A stretch of 64,000 nt of DNA, from contig CM019066.1 of NCBI GenBank assembly GCA_009667805.1, positions 248,001 to 312,000 of the forward strand. The letters are read 5' to 3'. This DNA is from Leptobrachium leishanense (Eukaryota; Chordata; Amphibia; Anura; Megophryidae). The position numbers and the translations under genes were made by a program. Position 1 is the first letter of the stretch; every line of letters starts with the position of its first letter. The notes beneath the pieces are model-generated. The model did not search any database and was not told where the DNA came from. It saw only the letters and a program-made list of their open reading frames with translations. This document shows, piece by piece, positions 24,224-35,099 of the stretch.

Positions 24224-25246
24224 CTAGTTTAAAGTCTCCTCCAACCTTTTAACCATCCTCTCCCCTAGCACAGCAGACCCTCTTCCATTCAGGTGCAATC
24301 TATCACAACTATACAGATTGTACCCCAGTGCAAAATGAGCCCAGTGCTCTAAAAACCCAAAGCCCTCCTTCCTGCACCAAGCTTTAAGCCACGCATTGAC
24401 CTCCCTAATCTCCCGCTGCCTTTCCACTGTAGCACGTGGCACAGGTAGGATCTCAGAAAATACTACCTTGGAGGACCTCTTCTTCAGTTTACTTCCTAAT
24501 TCCCTGAAATCATTCTTCAGGTCCTTCCATCTTCCGCTTACTTTGTCATTGGTACCAATATGGACCATGACAGCTGGGTCATCTCCAGCCCCTCCCAATA
24601 ATCTATCAACTCTGTCAACCACATGCCTAACACGGGCACCCGGCAGACAGCAAACTGTCCGGTTAAGGCGATCAGCGCGACAGATTACCCTGTCTACTCT
24701 CTTAATAATAGAGTCCCCTACCACCACAACCTGTCTAGGCTTACTTACCCTCTTTATCCCTTCCTTACTTGGTGGGCTGATCCCCCGGCTGTTAGAGGGA
24801 GCAGCCTCCAGTACTGCTACACCTGAGCTGCTGCACCCAACATCTTCGCTCAAGGGGGCAAATCTGTTGGTGTGCGCAAGATCAGGACTAGCCAACCTTT
24901 TCCTCTTCCCTCCCCCCCTGCTACCACGTGTCACTGACACCCAGCTACCAACCTGTTCCCCGGTTAACTCCACTCCTCCCACACCCCTAAATTCCTCAAC
25001 TATACTTTGCTCCGTGAGAAGCAGGCTCCTTTCAAGATTGTCAATCTGCCTCAGCGTTACGATTTGCCCTTCCAGATCTCCAATACGAGCTTCCAGAAGA
25101 GCTACACGTTCACACTTGCTACAGAGATATGGACCCTGGAAGGATTCCTCCAGACATGCATACATGCAGCAGGATGTGCACTGGGTCAAACCTTCAAGCT
25201 TGCTAACACTCATACCCAAACAAGACAACAAATATATAAACAACAA
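24224..25246 (-). CDS. CR1 ORF1, esterase-domain protein
   Basis: The ORF1 protein of a CR1 LINE, 340 codons if begun at 25246. The second ATG (25213, MSVSKLEGLTQ) looks the likelier start because the first adds only a hydrophobic MLFIYLLSCLG. Residues about 22-46 hold a Cys-rich finger (CTSCC ... CSKCE). A short coiled coil follows (VALLEARIGDLEGQIVTLR). Next comes a basic patch, then an SGNH/GDSL-type esterase from about residue 170: GDSIIKRVD (Ser), VHIGTND and DRLHLNGRG (Asp and His). All triad positions are present and there is no internal stop. Esterase domains in CR1 ORF1 are established; their substrate is not. Confidence 0.9.
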   Translation of the reverse strand: MLFIYLLSCLGMSVSKLEGLTQCTSCCMYACLEESFQGPYLCSKCERVALLEARIGDLEGQIVTLRQIDNLERSLLLTEQSIVEEFRGVGGVELTGEQVGSWVSVTRGSRGGGKRKRLASPDLAHTNRFAPLSEDVGCSSSGVAVLEAAPSNSRGISPPSKEGIKRVSKPRQVVVVGDSIIKRVDRVICRADRLNRTVCCLPGARVRHVVDRVDRLLGGAGDDPAVMVHIGTNDKVSGRWKDLKNDFRELGSKLKKRSSKVVFSEILPVPRATVERQREIREVNAWLKAWCRKEGFGFLEHWAHFALGYNLYSCDRLHLNGRGSAVLGERMVKRLEETLN

Positions 25247-25460
25247 TTGATACCTGTTATTTAAACTCCTGTTTTTAACTCCACTTGAAAATAGCCCACT
25301 TAAAAGTAGACCACCTCAAGCCCCTGTAAGCAAGCTCAGTGAGTTGCCCCTGAGATTATGTAGCCATACAAGTGAAATCACCTGACAGGCTACACGCCCC
25401 CAATTAACAAGTCACCAGCCACCCAGGGAAAAAAAACAACCAAAAAGCACAACAGATTTT

Positions 25461-25614
25461 GTTAGACAAAATCATATACTGGTGCAGGCTACCATGCCGG
25501 CTGGTGGGACATTATCACTGCCACCTCTGTAAAAGAACAGTTATACGCCATGTGGATATGAAAAGGCATATACTGTTTGCGACATTTCGGCAGTGCCGGA
25601 ACTGCCACCCTCTG
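25461..25614. other. unassigned spacer
   Basis: Nothing recognised between the CR1 5' end and the 33-bp satellite. Confidence 0.4.
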
Positions 25615-25764
25615 CACCCTCTTCAGTGCTGATTCCACCACCTGCTGAACCTTCTCCAGTGCTAATCCCACCAGCTGTTGCACCTCTCCAGTGCTGATTC
25701 CACCACCTGCTGCACCCTCTCCAGTGCTGATCCCACCACCTGCTGCACCCTCTCCAGTGCTGAT
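25615..25764. repeat. 33-bp satellite, 4-5 units, target of hAT copy 2
   Basis: The unit is CTCCAGTGCTGATTCCACCA followed by CCTGCTGCACCCT. It resumes at 33112-33150 on the far side of the hAT insertion, so the array was originally continuous. Confidence 0.9.
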
Positions 25765-25814
25765 TAGGGATTAGCTTTTTGGTTCGATCGGTTCGGAGTT
25801 CGCATCGAACATAG

Positions 25815-27815
25815 CCTGTATTAGGGAATTGTTGTAATCTTTGTGCTCAGTCCCAGCAAGTATTTTGGGGGTCTCACAAATTTCTACAAAATATTTGGGA
25901 ATTGAGGTGATCTGTGTCTTGTCACACAGCCAGTACCACGCAGTATTTTGGGGGTCACTAATTTCTACAAAACATTTGGGAATTGAGGTGATCTGTGTCT
26001 TGTCACTGCCAGCAAGTATTTTGGGAGTCACAAATTTCTACAAAACATTTTGGAATTGAGGTGATCTGTGTCTTGTCACTGCCAGCAACTATTTTGGGGG
26101 TCACAAATTTCTACAAAACATTTGGGAATTGAGGTGATCTGTGTCTTGTCACTGCCAGCAACTATTTTGGGGGTCACAAATTTCTACAAAACATTTGGGA
26201 ATTGAGGTGATCTGTGCCTTGTCACACAGCCAGTACCACGCACTATTTTGGGGGTCACTAATTTCTAAAAAACATTTGGGAATTGAGGTGAACTGTGTCT
26301 TGTCACTGCCAGCAAGTATTTTGGGGGTCACATATTTCAACAAATCATTTGGGAATTGAGGTGATCTGTGTCTTGTCACTGCCAGCAAGTATTTTGGGGG
26401 TCACAAATTTCTACAAAACATTTGGGATTGAGGTGATCTGTGTCTTGTCACACAGCCAGTACTACACAGTATTTTTGGGGGTCACAAATTTCTACAAAAC
26501 ATTTGGGAATTGAGGTGATCTGTGTCTTGTCACTGCCAGCAAGGATTTTGGGGATCACAAATTTCTACAAAACATTTGGGAATTGAGGTGATCTGTGTCT
26601 TGCCACACAGCCAGTACCACGCACTATTTTGGGGGTCACTAATTTCTACAAAACATTTGGGAATTGAGGTGAACTGTGTCTTGTCACACAGCCAGTACCA
26701 CGCAGTATTTTGGGGGTCACTAATTTCTACAAAACATTTGGGAATTGAGGTGATCTGTGTCTTCTCACTGCCAGCAAGTATTTTGGGAGTCACAAATTTC
26801 TACAAAACATTTGGGAATTGAGGTGATCTGTGTCTTCTCACTGCCAGCAAGTATTTTGGGAGTCACAAATTTCTACAAAACATTTGGGAATTGAGGTGAT
26901 CTGTGTCTTGTCACTGCCAGCAAGCATTGTGGGGGTCACAAATTTCTACAAAACATTTGGGAATTGAGGTAATCTGTGTCTTGTCACACAGCCAGTACCA
27001 CGCAGTATTTTGGGGGTCACTAATTTCTACAAAACATTTGGGAATTGAGGTGATCTGTGTCTTCTCACTGCCAGCAAGTATTTTGGGAGTCACTAATTTC
27101 TACAAAATTTTGGGGAATTGAGGTGATCTGTGTCTTGTCACTGCCAGCAAGTATTTTGGGAGTCACAAATTTCTACAAAACATTTGGGAATTGAGGTGAT
27201 CTGTGTCTTGTCACTACCAGCAAGTATTTTGGGGGTCACAAATTTCTACAAAACATTTCGGAATTGAGGTGATCTGTGTCTTGTCACACAGCCAGTACCA
27301 CATAGTATTTTGGGGTCTCACAAATTTCTACAAAATATTTGGGAATTGAGGTGATCTGTGTCTTCTCACACAGCCAGTACCACGCACTATTTTGGGGGTC
27401 ACTAATTTCTACAAAACATTTGGGAATTGAGGTGATCTGTGTCTTGTCACTGCCAGCAAGTATTTTGGGGGTCACAAATTTATACCAAACATTTAGGAAT
27501 TGAGGGGATCTGTGTCTTGTCAATGCAAGCAAGTATTTGGGGATCACAAATTTCTACAAAATATTTGGGAATTGAGGTGATCTGGGTCTTGTCACACAGT
27601 CAGTACCACGCAGTATTTTAGGGGTCACTAATTTCTACAAAATATTTGGGAATTGAGGTGATCTGTGTCGTGTCACTGCCAGCAAGTATTTTGGGAGTCA
27701 CAAATTTCTACAAAACATTTGGGAATTGAGGTGATCTGTGTCTTGCCAGTGCCAGCAAATATTTTGGGGGTCACAAATTTCTTCAAAATATTTGGGAATT
27801 GTTATAATCCGTGTG
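25815..27815 (+). repeat. 73-bp leader repeat array of hAT copy 2, about 27 units
   Basis: The unit is TATTTTGGGGGTCACAAATT, TCTACAAAACATTTGGGAAT, TGAGGTGATCTGTGTCTTGT, CACTGCCAGCAAG. A longer variant carries CACACAGCCAGTACCACGCA in place of CACTGCCAGCA. Long and short variants alternate in blocks, indicating higher-order duplications. Because 73 is not a multiple of 3, the weak open frames in it shift unit by unit; they are not genes. Confidence 0.95.
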
Positions 27816-28148
27816 TTCTCACTGGCTGCCACCCATCAGGGGGTCTCACTGATTTATAGGAGGTTTCTGAGACTTGTAATGTGTGTCTTCTCTCACTGCC
27901 AGCCATCAGGGGGTCACACTTATTTAAAGGAGGTTTCTGAGACTTATGATCTGTGTCTTCTCACTGCCACCCATCCGGGGGTCTCACTGATTTATAGGAG
28001 GTTTCTGGGAATTGTAATCTGTGTCTTGTCACTGGCTGCTAGCTATCAGGGTGTCTCACTGAGTTATACCAGAGTTCTGTAAATCTCTAATCTTTATACC
28101 AGAGTTGAATCAGAGTTCTGTATATATTTAATCTATATATCACTCACC

Positions 28149-31100
28149 ATGTCTGAAAGAACAAAAAGGACAGGCAGACGCTCCCAGACACAGATAAGAG
28201 GGCAAGCAGCCCCTGTGTCGGGAGGCTGTGCCTCTGGTCGTGGTGGACGTGGTGCATCCTCTGCAGGGGCACGCTTGTCCTTTCTAACTGGTGCTGGCCG
28301 TCTTAAGCAGCAGCAACATACAGAGGATTTGGTGGATTGGCTAACCAGGCCATCCTCATCCTCCGAGACCTCTGGCAGCCAGGCTTGTAGTGCTTTACAG
28401 ACCACCTCAGCTGCCAAAACATCTAATGCAGCCTCCATGTCCACAGCTACTCCTGCCGTAGCCTCGCTATCACACACGGAGGAGTCAGCTGAATTGTTTG
28501 ACTACAATGACAGTGACATTGTACTGCAGGATGCGCAGCAAGTACTGTGCTCTGACTCAATCTCTGAGGTTGAGGAAGGGAGTATAATCAACCTAGAGGA
28601 AGGGGGTGCCAGTGATGACACACAAATAACTGGCACTCATGTTGTCCCAGCAGCTGCAGCATACTGCCAAGTTGGCTCCAGTGACGAGGAGATAGGGGGT
28701 GATGATGACAATAATGATGAGGTCACTGACTCCACCTGGGTGCCAGATCAAACAGAGGAATCAAGTGAGGAGGAGGTGGAGGAGGAGGCACAGCAAACAC
28801 GAGGCACAACATCCTCTATGACCAACCGTAGCACTAGCTAGTCCACGGCATCAGATGCCAGAGCTGCTCCGGTGCAGAGCGCTGTTGTCTCAAAGCACAC
28901 ATTCAGGAACTCTGCTGTCTGGGAGTTCTTTAAGAAATGTGCAGCAGACCCCACCGTTGCTATTTTAATCTATGTCAGATGTGGCTTAAGCGTGGGAAAG
29001 ACACCGGACGCTTGGGTACCACGTGCTTGAGGCGACATATGACCTCCTACCACACATCACGTTGGTGCAAAACTTTGCATAGGTCCTCCTCCTCCTCATC
29101 TGTCTCTACCCCAACTGTGTGTCCTGCCATGTCATTGCCTGCTACAACCTCCACTGACAGGGATGATGCTACAGTAATGGATGTACCAGTTCCTTCACAA
29201 TGTGACAGCATCCCATCAGCTGAAGATTTACGCATTCAGATTACGTTGCCGCAGCTGCTACAGCGTAAGAAAAAATATAGTCCCAACCATCCCCAAGCAC
29301 AGCATCTAAATGCCAGGTTAGCAAAATTACTCGCATTGCAGCTGCTGCCTTTCCAGCTGGTGGACTCTGCTTCCTTCCATAAATTTGCTGAATGTGCTGT
29401 ACCACAGTGGCAGGTTCCTAAACGCCATTACTTTTCACAGAAGGCCATTCCAGCACTATAACAGCATGTAGAAGACAATGTTATCGAGTCATTGGGAAAG
29501 GCAGTCAGCAGCAAGGTGAATGTGACTTTAGACACGTGGTCCAGCAAGCATGGACAGGATCGTTACATCTCCTTCACGGCACACTGGGTACCTCTGATTG
29601 CAGCTTGGAGGGATCCAAGACGGGGCTCTGTGCTGGAGCTTGTTCATCCACCACTCCTCCAGAAAGCTGCTTGTATGAGGTCTGTCTGCTCCACCACCAC
29701 CTCTCCCTCTTCCTCCTCCTCCTTCTGTGTCTCTGGCGAAGTGGCAGTTAAACCGACACCTGACAGGGGCTATGCAATGGCTCAAGCAAAAAGATGCCAT
29801 ACTGTGCTTGAGCTGGTTTGTTTAGGGGACAGGAGCCACACTGGGCCAGAAATTTTGTCAGCTCTGCAGGGGCAGGTGCAGAGATGGTTAACACCACGCC
29901 AGCTTGAGCTGGGAATGATCGTCTGCGATAATGGAAGCAACCTTCTCTCCGCCCTATGCAAGGGTAAATTGATGCATGTACCATGCCTAGCACAAGTCCT
30001 AAATCTAGTGGTACAGCGTTTCCTAACCAAGTACCCAGGGCTGGCAGAGCTTCTCAGCCAGGCCAGAAAAGTCTGCAGCCACTTCAGATGGTCATTCCCA
30101 GCAAGCGTTCGCCTGGCAGAAATTCAAAGAGAATTCCACCTTCCCACAAACCGTCTGATCTGTGACATACCCACCAGGTGGAACTCAACATTAGCAATGC
30201 TGCAGCGTCTGCACAAGCAGCAGAGGGCCATCAACGAGTACCTGTGTGAGTATGGCACAAGGACAGGTTCAGGTCATCTTGGTTTTTTTCCCCCCGCAGT
30301 GGCTGATGATCAAGGATGCATGCACTGTACTGTCACCATTTGAGGAGGCAACGAGGATGGTGAGCAGAGACAGTGCATGCATCAGTGACACAATCCCTTT
30401 AGTGTTCCTGCTGGAGCACAATCTGTGGTGAATTATAGATGTGGCTCTAGAGGCAGAGCAGCGGGAGGAAGAGGAGGCCTTCCCTAGCTCTCAAGGCCCC
30501 AGTCTTTCCGCAGACAGCATTCCAGCGGGTCCTCCTCAGATCAGACAGGAGGAGGATGAGGAGGAGGAAGAGGAGGAATATTTAAGTAGTGGCGGCATTG
30601 AAGGTGGGGATTCCTCAAGGGAGGGTTTCGTGTGCTTAGAAACAGAAGGGCTAGTGCGTGGCTGGGAGGAGGAAGTGCACGATACGGTCATCTTCATTGA
30701 CCAGGAAGACTCGGAAGCTAATGCCAACTCCAACCTAAGCTGCATGGGCTCCCTTATAATGCAAAGCCTGCTGAAGGACCCCAGGATTCGTGCTATCAAG
30801 GAGATGGATCATTACTGGTTGGCAAGCATTGTTTATCCACGATACAAGGGTAAAGTTGCAGAGCTCATCCTGCCCGCACAGAGGGAGCACAGGATGAAAA
30901 ATCTTGAGGGCGCTCTAAAGCGACACTTGTGTAACACCTTTCCAGGCACTGGTAGTTTACCGAGTGCTGACACAGGTGCTTCTGAGGCTGCGGATGATCA
31001 GAGGAATAGTGGCGAAGGCCAGGGCCGCTTGACTGGTGCATTTTTAAACTTTTTTAGTCCACGACGCCCAGGGACGTCAAATGTAGGCACCCATTGCCAG

Positions 31101-31412
31101 CGTCTTCACCATATAGTGCAGGAATACCTAGGGGCAAGGGCAGACCTGGATACCTTTCCAGCAGATGATCCACTGGCTTACAGGGTGTTGAGATTGGATC
31201 ACTGGCCAGAACTTAGCCAATATGCTATGCAGCTACTAGGTTGCCCTTCATCCAGCGTGCTTTCTGAAAGGACGCTCAGTGCCGCTGGAGGTTTTGTCAC
31301 AGACAAAAGAGTGCGTCTGTCCACCGACTCTGTAGACCGGCTGTTATTTAAAAAAATGAATCAGTCCTGGATCAGCAGCTATCAATTCCCTGATGCTGAC
31401 GTATCAGAATAG
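28149..31412 (+). pseudogene. hAT transposase copy 2, broken
   Basis: The same BED-type hAT transposase as copy 1, about 1,088 codons. From ATG 28149 the acidic N-terminus is open for 230 codons, to a TAG in place of Ser (28839). The BED region (about 28905-29050) has a 1-nt deletion. Tyr is replaced by TAA in KAIPAL*QHV (29459). The longest open part (29492-30343) carries VTLDTWSSKHG (Asp at 29531) and VCDNGSNLLSAL (Asp at 29927), with the CLAQVLNLVV motif. A frameshift lies in the T/C run near 30285. A TGA stands at 30429, and the rest is open to the hATC block (SERTLSAAGG, with Leu where other copies have Phe). The glutamate run EEEEEE lies at about 30558. Confidence 0.9.
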
Positions 31413-31439
31413 TTCGGGGATGTCTTCTGCATTCACAAA

Positions 31440-32530
31440 ACCTCCAGTACTGAACTCTTCCACAATACCACAAAAGGCTTACGGTGTGAATGCACTTGCT
31501 GCCATGAAAGGCACAATATTTGGCTGCACTGACGCCTGTGCCAGATTTATATCATTTGAATTTTTTGAACCGCAGAGTCCAACCCTGCACTCTTCCACAA
31601 TACCCTAAAAGGCTTACGGTGTGAATGCACTTGCTGCCATGAAAGGCACAATATTTGGCTGCACTGATGCCTGTGCCAGATTCATATCATTTTAATTTTT
31701 TGAACCGCAGTGTCCAACCCTGCACTTTTCCACAATACCACAAAAGGGTTACGGTGTAAATGCACTTGCTGCCATGAAAGGCACAATATTTCTCTGCACT
31801 GACGCCTGTGCCAGATTTATATCATTTTAATTTTTTGAACCGCAGTGTCCAACCCTGCACTTTTCCACAATACCACAAAAGGGTTACGGTGTAAATGCAC
31901 TTGCTGCCATGAAAGGCACAATATTTCTCTGCACTGACGCCTGTGCCAGATTTATATCATTTTAATTTTTTGAACTGCAGGGTTCAACCCTGCACTCTTC
32001 CACAATACCACAGAGGGGTTACTGTATGAATGCAGTTGCTGGCCTGGCACCAAAAGCACAATATCTGGGTGCATTTACGCCTTTAACAGATTCATATCTT
32101 TTAATATAGGACCGCATGGTCCACCCCTGCACTCTTCCACAATACCACAGAGGGGTTACTATATGAATGCACTTGCTGGCCTGGCACCAAAAGCACAATA
32201 TCTGGGTGCACTGACGCCCATTACCAGATTCATATCTTTTAATATAGGACCGCATGGTCCACCCCTGCACTCTTCCACAATATCATAGAGGGGTTACTGT
32301 ATGAATGCACTTGCTGGCCTGGCACCAAAAGCACAATATCTGGGTGCACTGATGCCTTTACCAGATTCATATCTTTTTAATATAGGACAACATGGTCTAC
32401 CCCTGCATTCTTCCACAATACTACAGAGGTGTTACTGTATGATAGTACTTGCAGGCCTGGCACCAAAAGCACAATATTTGGGTGCTCTGCCACTGACTCC
32501 TGTATCAGATTCATATCTTTAGAGGGGTTA
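31440..32530 (+). repeat. 3' tandem repeat of hAT copy 2, about 8 units of 130-140 bp
   Basis: Each unit runs from CTCTTCCACAATACCACA through TTACGGTGTGAATGCACTTG and GCACAATATTTGG to ACCGCAG(T/G)GTCCAACCCTGC. Two sub-types follow each other: the first has GCTGCCATGAAAG, the second GCTGGCCTGGCACCAAAAG. Copies 1 and 3 have only one to two units. Confidence 0.9.
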
Positions 32531-33111
32531 CTGTGTGACGGCACTGTTGCCGACGCTATAGGACCAATTTTAAAGCACCTATTGTTACTTTCATCGAAAG
32601 CCTGCATAAGTTTCACAATAATTTAGCCAAAAAATCACTAAACTTTTTCTACGTGTCCGAAAATGTCTCTTCTTTTCATACAGACTGCCGCCCCAAGCAG
32701 TTGTTTATGGATAGATTAAAGGAAAAGCATTACCGTCATTTTGTTTTTAAGTGTTTCTATACATCCTAGAAATCCGCCACTTCACGGGCAGGTTATGGGG
32801 ACCTCCTAGGCACGATATTTGAAGGAATTTTTAGTTTTTATTCATAACCCTTATTTCATGGAAAACTCACTGTCCCTTTCAAAACGCTTATTTTTAAACT
32901 TTTTGTCCTTGTTTCCTCTCCCCCAGGGCACTACCCGGACCCCCATACACCTTTTATGGCAAATATCTAGCATATATGCCCTCTTGGAGGGCACTCTAAA
33001 AATTGAATTTTCAGCCCCATTGACTTGTATTGAGTTCGAGTTCGAATTCGAACATTTGGAAAGTTTGAGTTCGAATGCGAACCAAACTCGGGGGTGTTCG
33101 GCTCATCCCTA

Positions 33112-33323
33112 GTGCTGATCCCACCACCTGCCTCACCCTCTCCAGTACTTGACACAGCAGTCAGCAATCATTACAGATCTACACATTGTTATGGAATGTG
33201 TTGTCAAGAATGAGTCACAACAAATATACATACAAGTTAAACACACAGAACAGTAGGAGAGAGGACCCTGCTCAAGAGCTTACAATCTAAGAGGAGAGGG
33301 GTGACCCACTAGGTGACAGTAAA
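33112..33323. other. satellite remainder and unassigned sequence
   Basis: It begins with the TSD and about one more satellite unit. Then comes unassigned sequence including GAGGACCCTGCTCAAGAGCT, a phrase I associate with dispersed vertebrate repeats but cannot place. Confidence 0.4.
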
Positions 33324-33764
33324 TAGAGAACCTGAAGTAGCAGGGTCACGTCCCATGCCGCCAAACAGACCCAGCACCTGGCAGCACCGTCCTCACTGCT
33401 CACTGGCAGGGTGTTATGCGTGCTCATGTCGGCATGATGACGCAGCGCCACCAAGTTTAAAGCCAGTCTACGAAGGCAGACTCATTGCCCTGATGTTGTT
33501 TCAGATCCCTCAGTGCTCTTAAGCTGATTGGACATTTCTCTGTGTTTGACCTCAGCTATTCTTGACTACCCGCATTGTGTACTGATTTTTGGTTATTCCT
33601 GACTACCTTCATTGTGTACTGACTTTTGGCTATTCCTGATATACCCGCATTGTATTCCGACTTTTGGCTATCTCTGACAACCCTCTTTGTGTATGATTTC
33701 TGGCAAGTCTGAGATACCGCTTTGTGTACCAACCCTGATCTGTATGAGAACCCTTCTGTGTACT
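33324..33764 (+). repeat. LTR-like direct repeat, copy 1
   Basis: It is over 90% similar by eye to 34328-34838 (both contain CAGACCCAGCACCTGGCAGC and CCAAGTTTAAAGCCAGTCTA). Inside are short tandem blocks of about 40 bp, GACTACC(C/T)(G/T)CATTGTGTACTG. The copy stops at GTGTACT where the next sequence begins. Either two Gypsy-type LTRs or a segmental duplication would explain the pair. Confidence 0.45.
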
Positions 33765-34327
33765 TGTTATGGACAAGAATATGTATCTGCTTTAATAATA
33801 AAGGAAAGCTTAGAAAAATGCCCATTTCAAATATAACAGTATGGCTTTAAGAAAAGAAAATTAAACTGTTTTTATAAGAATCAAATTTATATTATTGCTT
33901 AACACGCTATTTTAGCAGATTTCAGCACATGTAGTACCTCTTTCTGGTATCAAGAAGAGAATATTTTGGAACATCTTGGAACATCCTGTAACAACACCCT
34001 TGACGACTAAGGGGACAAACTGATAAGCTGATGTTTACTTTTCTTTATTATTCTATATAAGTCTGCAATTTCACAATTTTACTGATGATTAAAATATTGG
34101 GCAACAGCCTGTTTTTGTTACGCATGAAGTAGCATAAAAGCTTGAATCTTTTCAATAAAGAGCAGAGAAGTCACCCGGCTTTGTCCGAGAAAGACTACAT
34201 AGACAACTAGCCAGCGAGTCTGTGTCGTTTCTTTCAGTGCACACTTGAATTGATTGGCTTCTCCACCATTTGGCAGCAGCAGGCATTCGCGCAAGAGACT
34301 GTTTAAGTCTGATCCATATCCATATCC
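33765..34327 (+). mobile_element. possible retroviral-type LTR fragment
   Basis: It starts TGTTATGG and contains CTATATAAG (34053) and AATAAA (34155), spaced like promoter and poly(A) signal of an LTR. No coding region or clear second boundary is seen, so the call is weak. Confidence 0.3.
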
Positions 34328-34838
34328 TGAAGTAGCAGTGTCACGTCCTAGGCCGCCGATCAGACCCAGCACCTGGCAGCACCGTCCTCACTGCTCGCTG
34401 GCCGGGCACCGAGTGTTATGCGTGCTCACGTCGGCCATGTGGTGGCAGAATGCAGCATGATGACGCAGCACCACCAAGTTTAAAGCCAGTCTACGAAGGC
34501 AGACTCATTGCCCTGATGTGGTTTCAGATCCCTCAGTGCTCTTAAGTTGATTGGACATTTCTCTGTGTTTGACCTCAGCTATTCTTGACTACCCGCATTG
34601 TGTTCTGATTTTTGGTTATTCCTGACTACCTTCATTGTGTACTGACTTTTGGCTATTCATGATATACCTGCATTGTATACCAACTTTTGGCTATCTCTGA
34701 CATCCCTCTTTGTGTATGATTTCTGGCAAGTCTGAGAAACCGCTTTGTGTACCAACCCTGATCTGTATGAGAACCCTTCTGTGTACTGACTGTGGGATAC
34801 GGCTGACTACCTCTTCTGGTGCTATCCTACTAAGGACT
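34328..34838 (+). repeat. LTR-like direct repeat, copy 2
   Basis: Partner of 33324-33764, but longer at its 3' end (GACTGTGGGATACGGCTGAC...). It is cut at 34839 by the CAGGG-type hAT MITE. Confidence 0.45.
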
Positions 34839-35099
34839 AAGGGTCAAGTCCTGGGGAAAAAAGTGAGGGAACTCACCCACGAATTCCACAACCCCTATTA
34901 TCTGAAGAAAAAAATATATATCACGAGTATAGCAGTACATGGTGATACCATTTTTATTGGGTCAACATTACATTAAAAAGACAAGCTTTCAAGAGTGTAA
35001 CGCTCTTCTTCCGTTCTGGAAACTATACTGATCAGTGAAAGATATCACACGTTTTATATATAATATATATATATATATACTGTATATCACACACATATA

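Larger units (their letters stand above)
21041..25460 (-). mobile_element. CR1 LINE, nearly complete
   Basis: On the minus strand the order is a 5' untranslated region (about 25460-25247), ORF1, a gap of about 94 nt, ORF2 and a 3' untranslated region. The 3' end (21085-21041 on the plus strand) consists of repeated 8-mers of the form ACTATGTA, the 3' signature of CR1 elements. It is the best-preserved autonomous element in the window. The 5' boundary is estimated. Confidence 0.85.
25765..33111 (+). mobile_element. hAT transposon copy 2
   Basis: It starts TAGGGATTAGC and ends GGCTCATCCCTA. The exact 8-bp duplication GTGCTGAT lies at 25757-25764 and 33112-33119. The promoter zone with the TATA box is deleted: about 50 bp after the TIR it enters the leader repeats directly. 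It carries no nested insertion, but it has about 2 kb of leader repeats and about 1.1 kb of 3' repeats, both far longer than in its relatives. Confidence 0.95.

Noticed and set aside
24396..25250. 284-codon plus-strand frame
   Set aside because: It is antisense to CR1 ORF1, which has recognisable finger and esterase motifs. The frame is a shadow.
25815..27815. CRISPR-like regular array
   Set aside because: The units are contiguous and nearly identical with no unique spacers, inside a eukaryotic hAT leader.
33324..34838. Complete small LTR retrotransposon with two LTRs
   Set aside because: The internal region is only about 560 bp with LTR-like signals of another kind. The first repeat lacks the 3' part present in the second, and the similarity extends upstream of the TGTCACG-type start.
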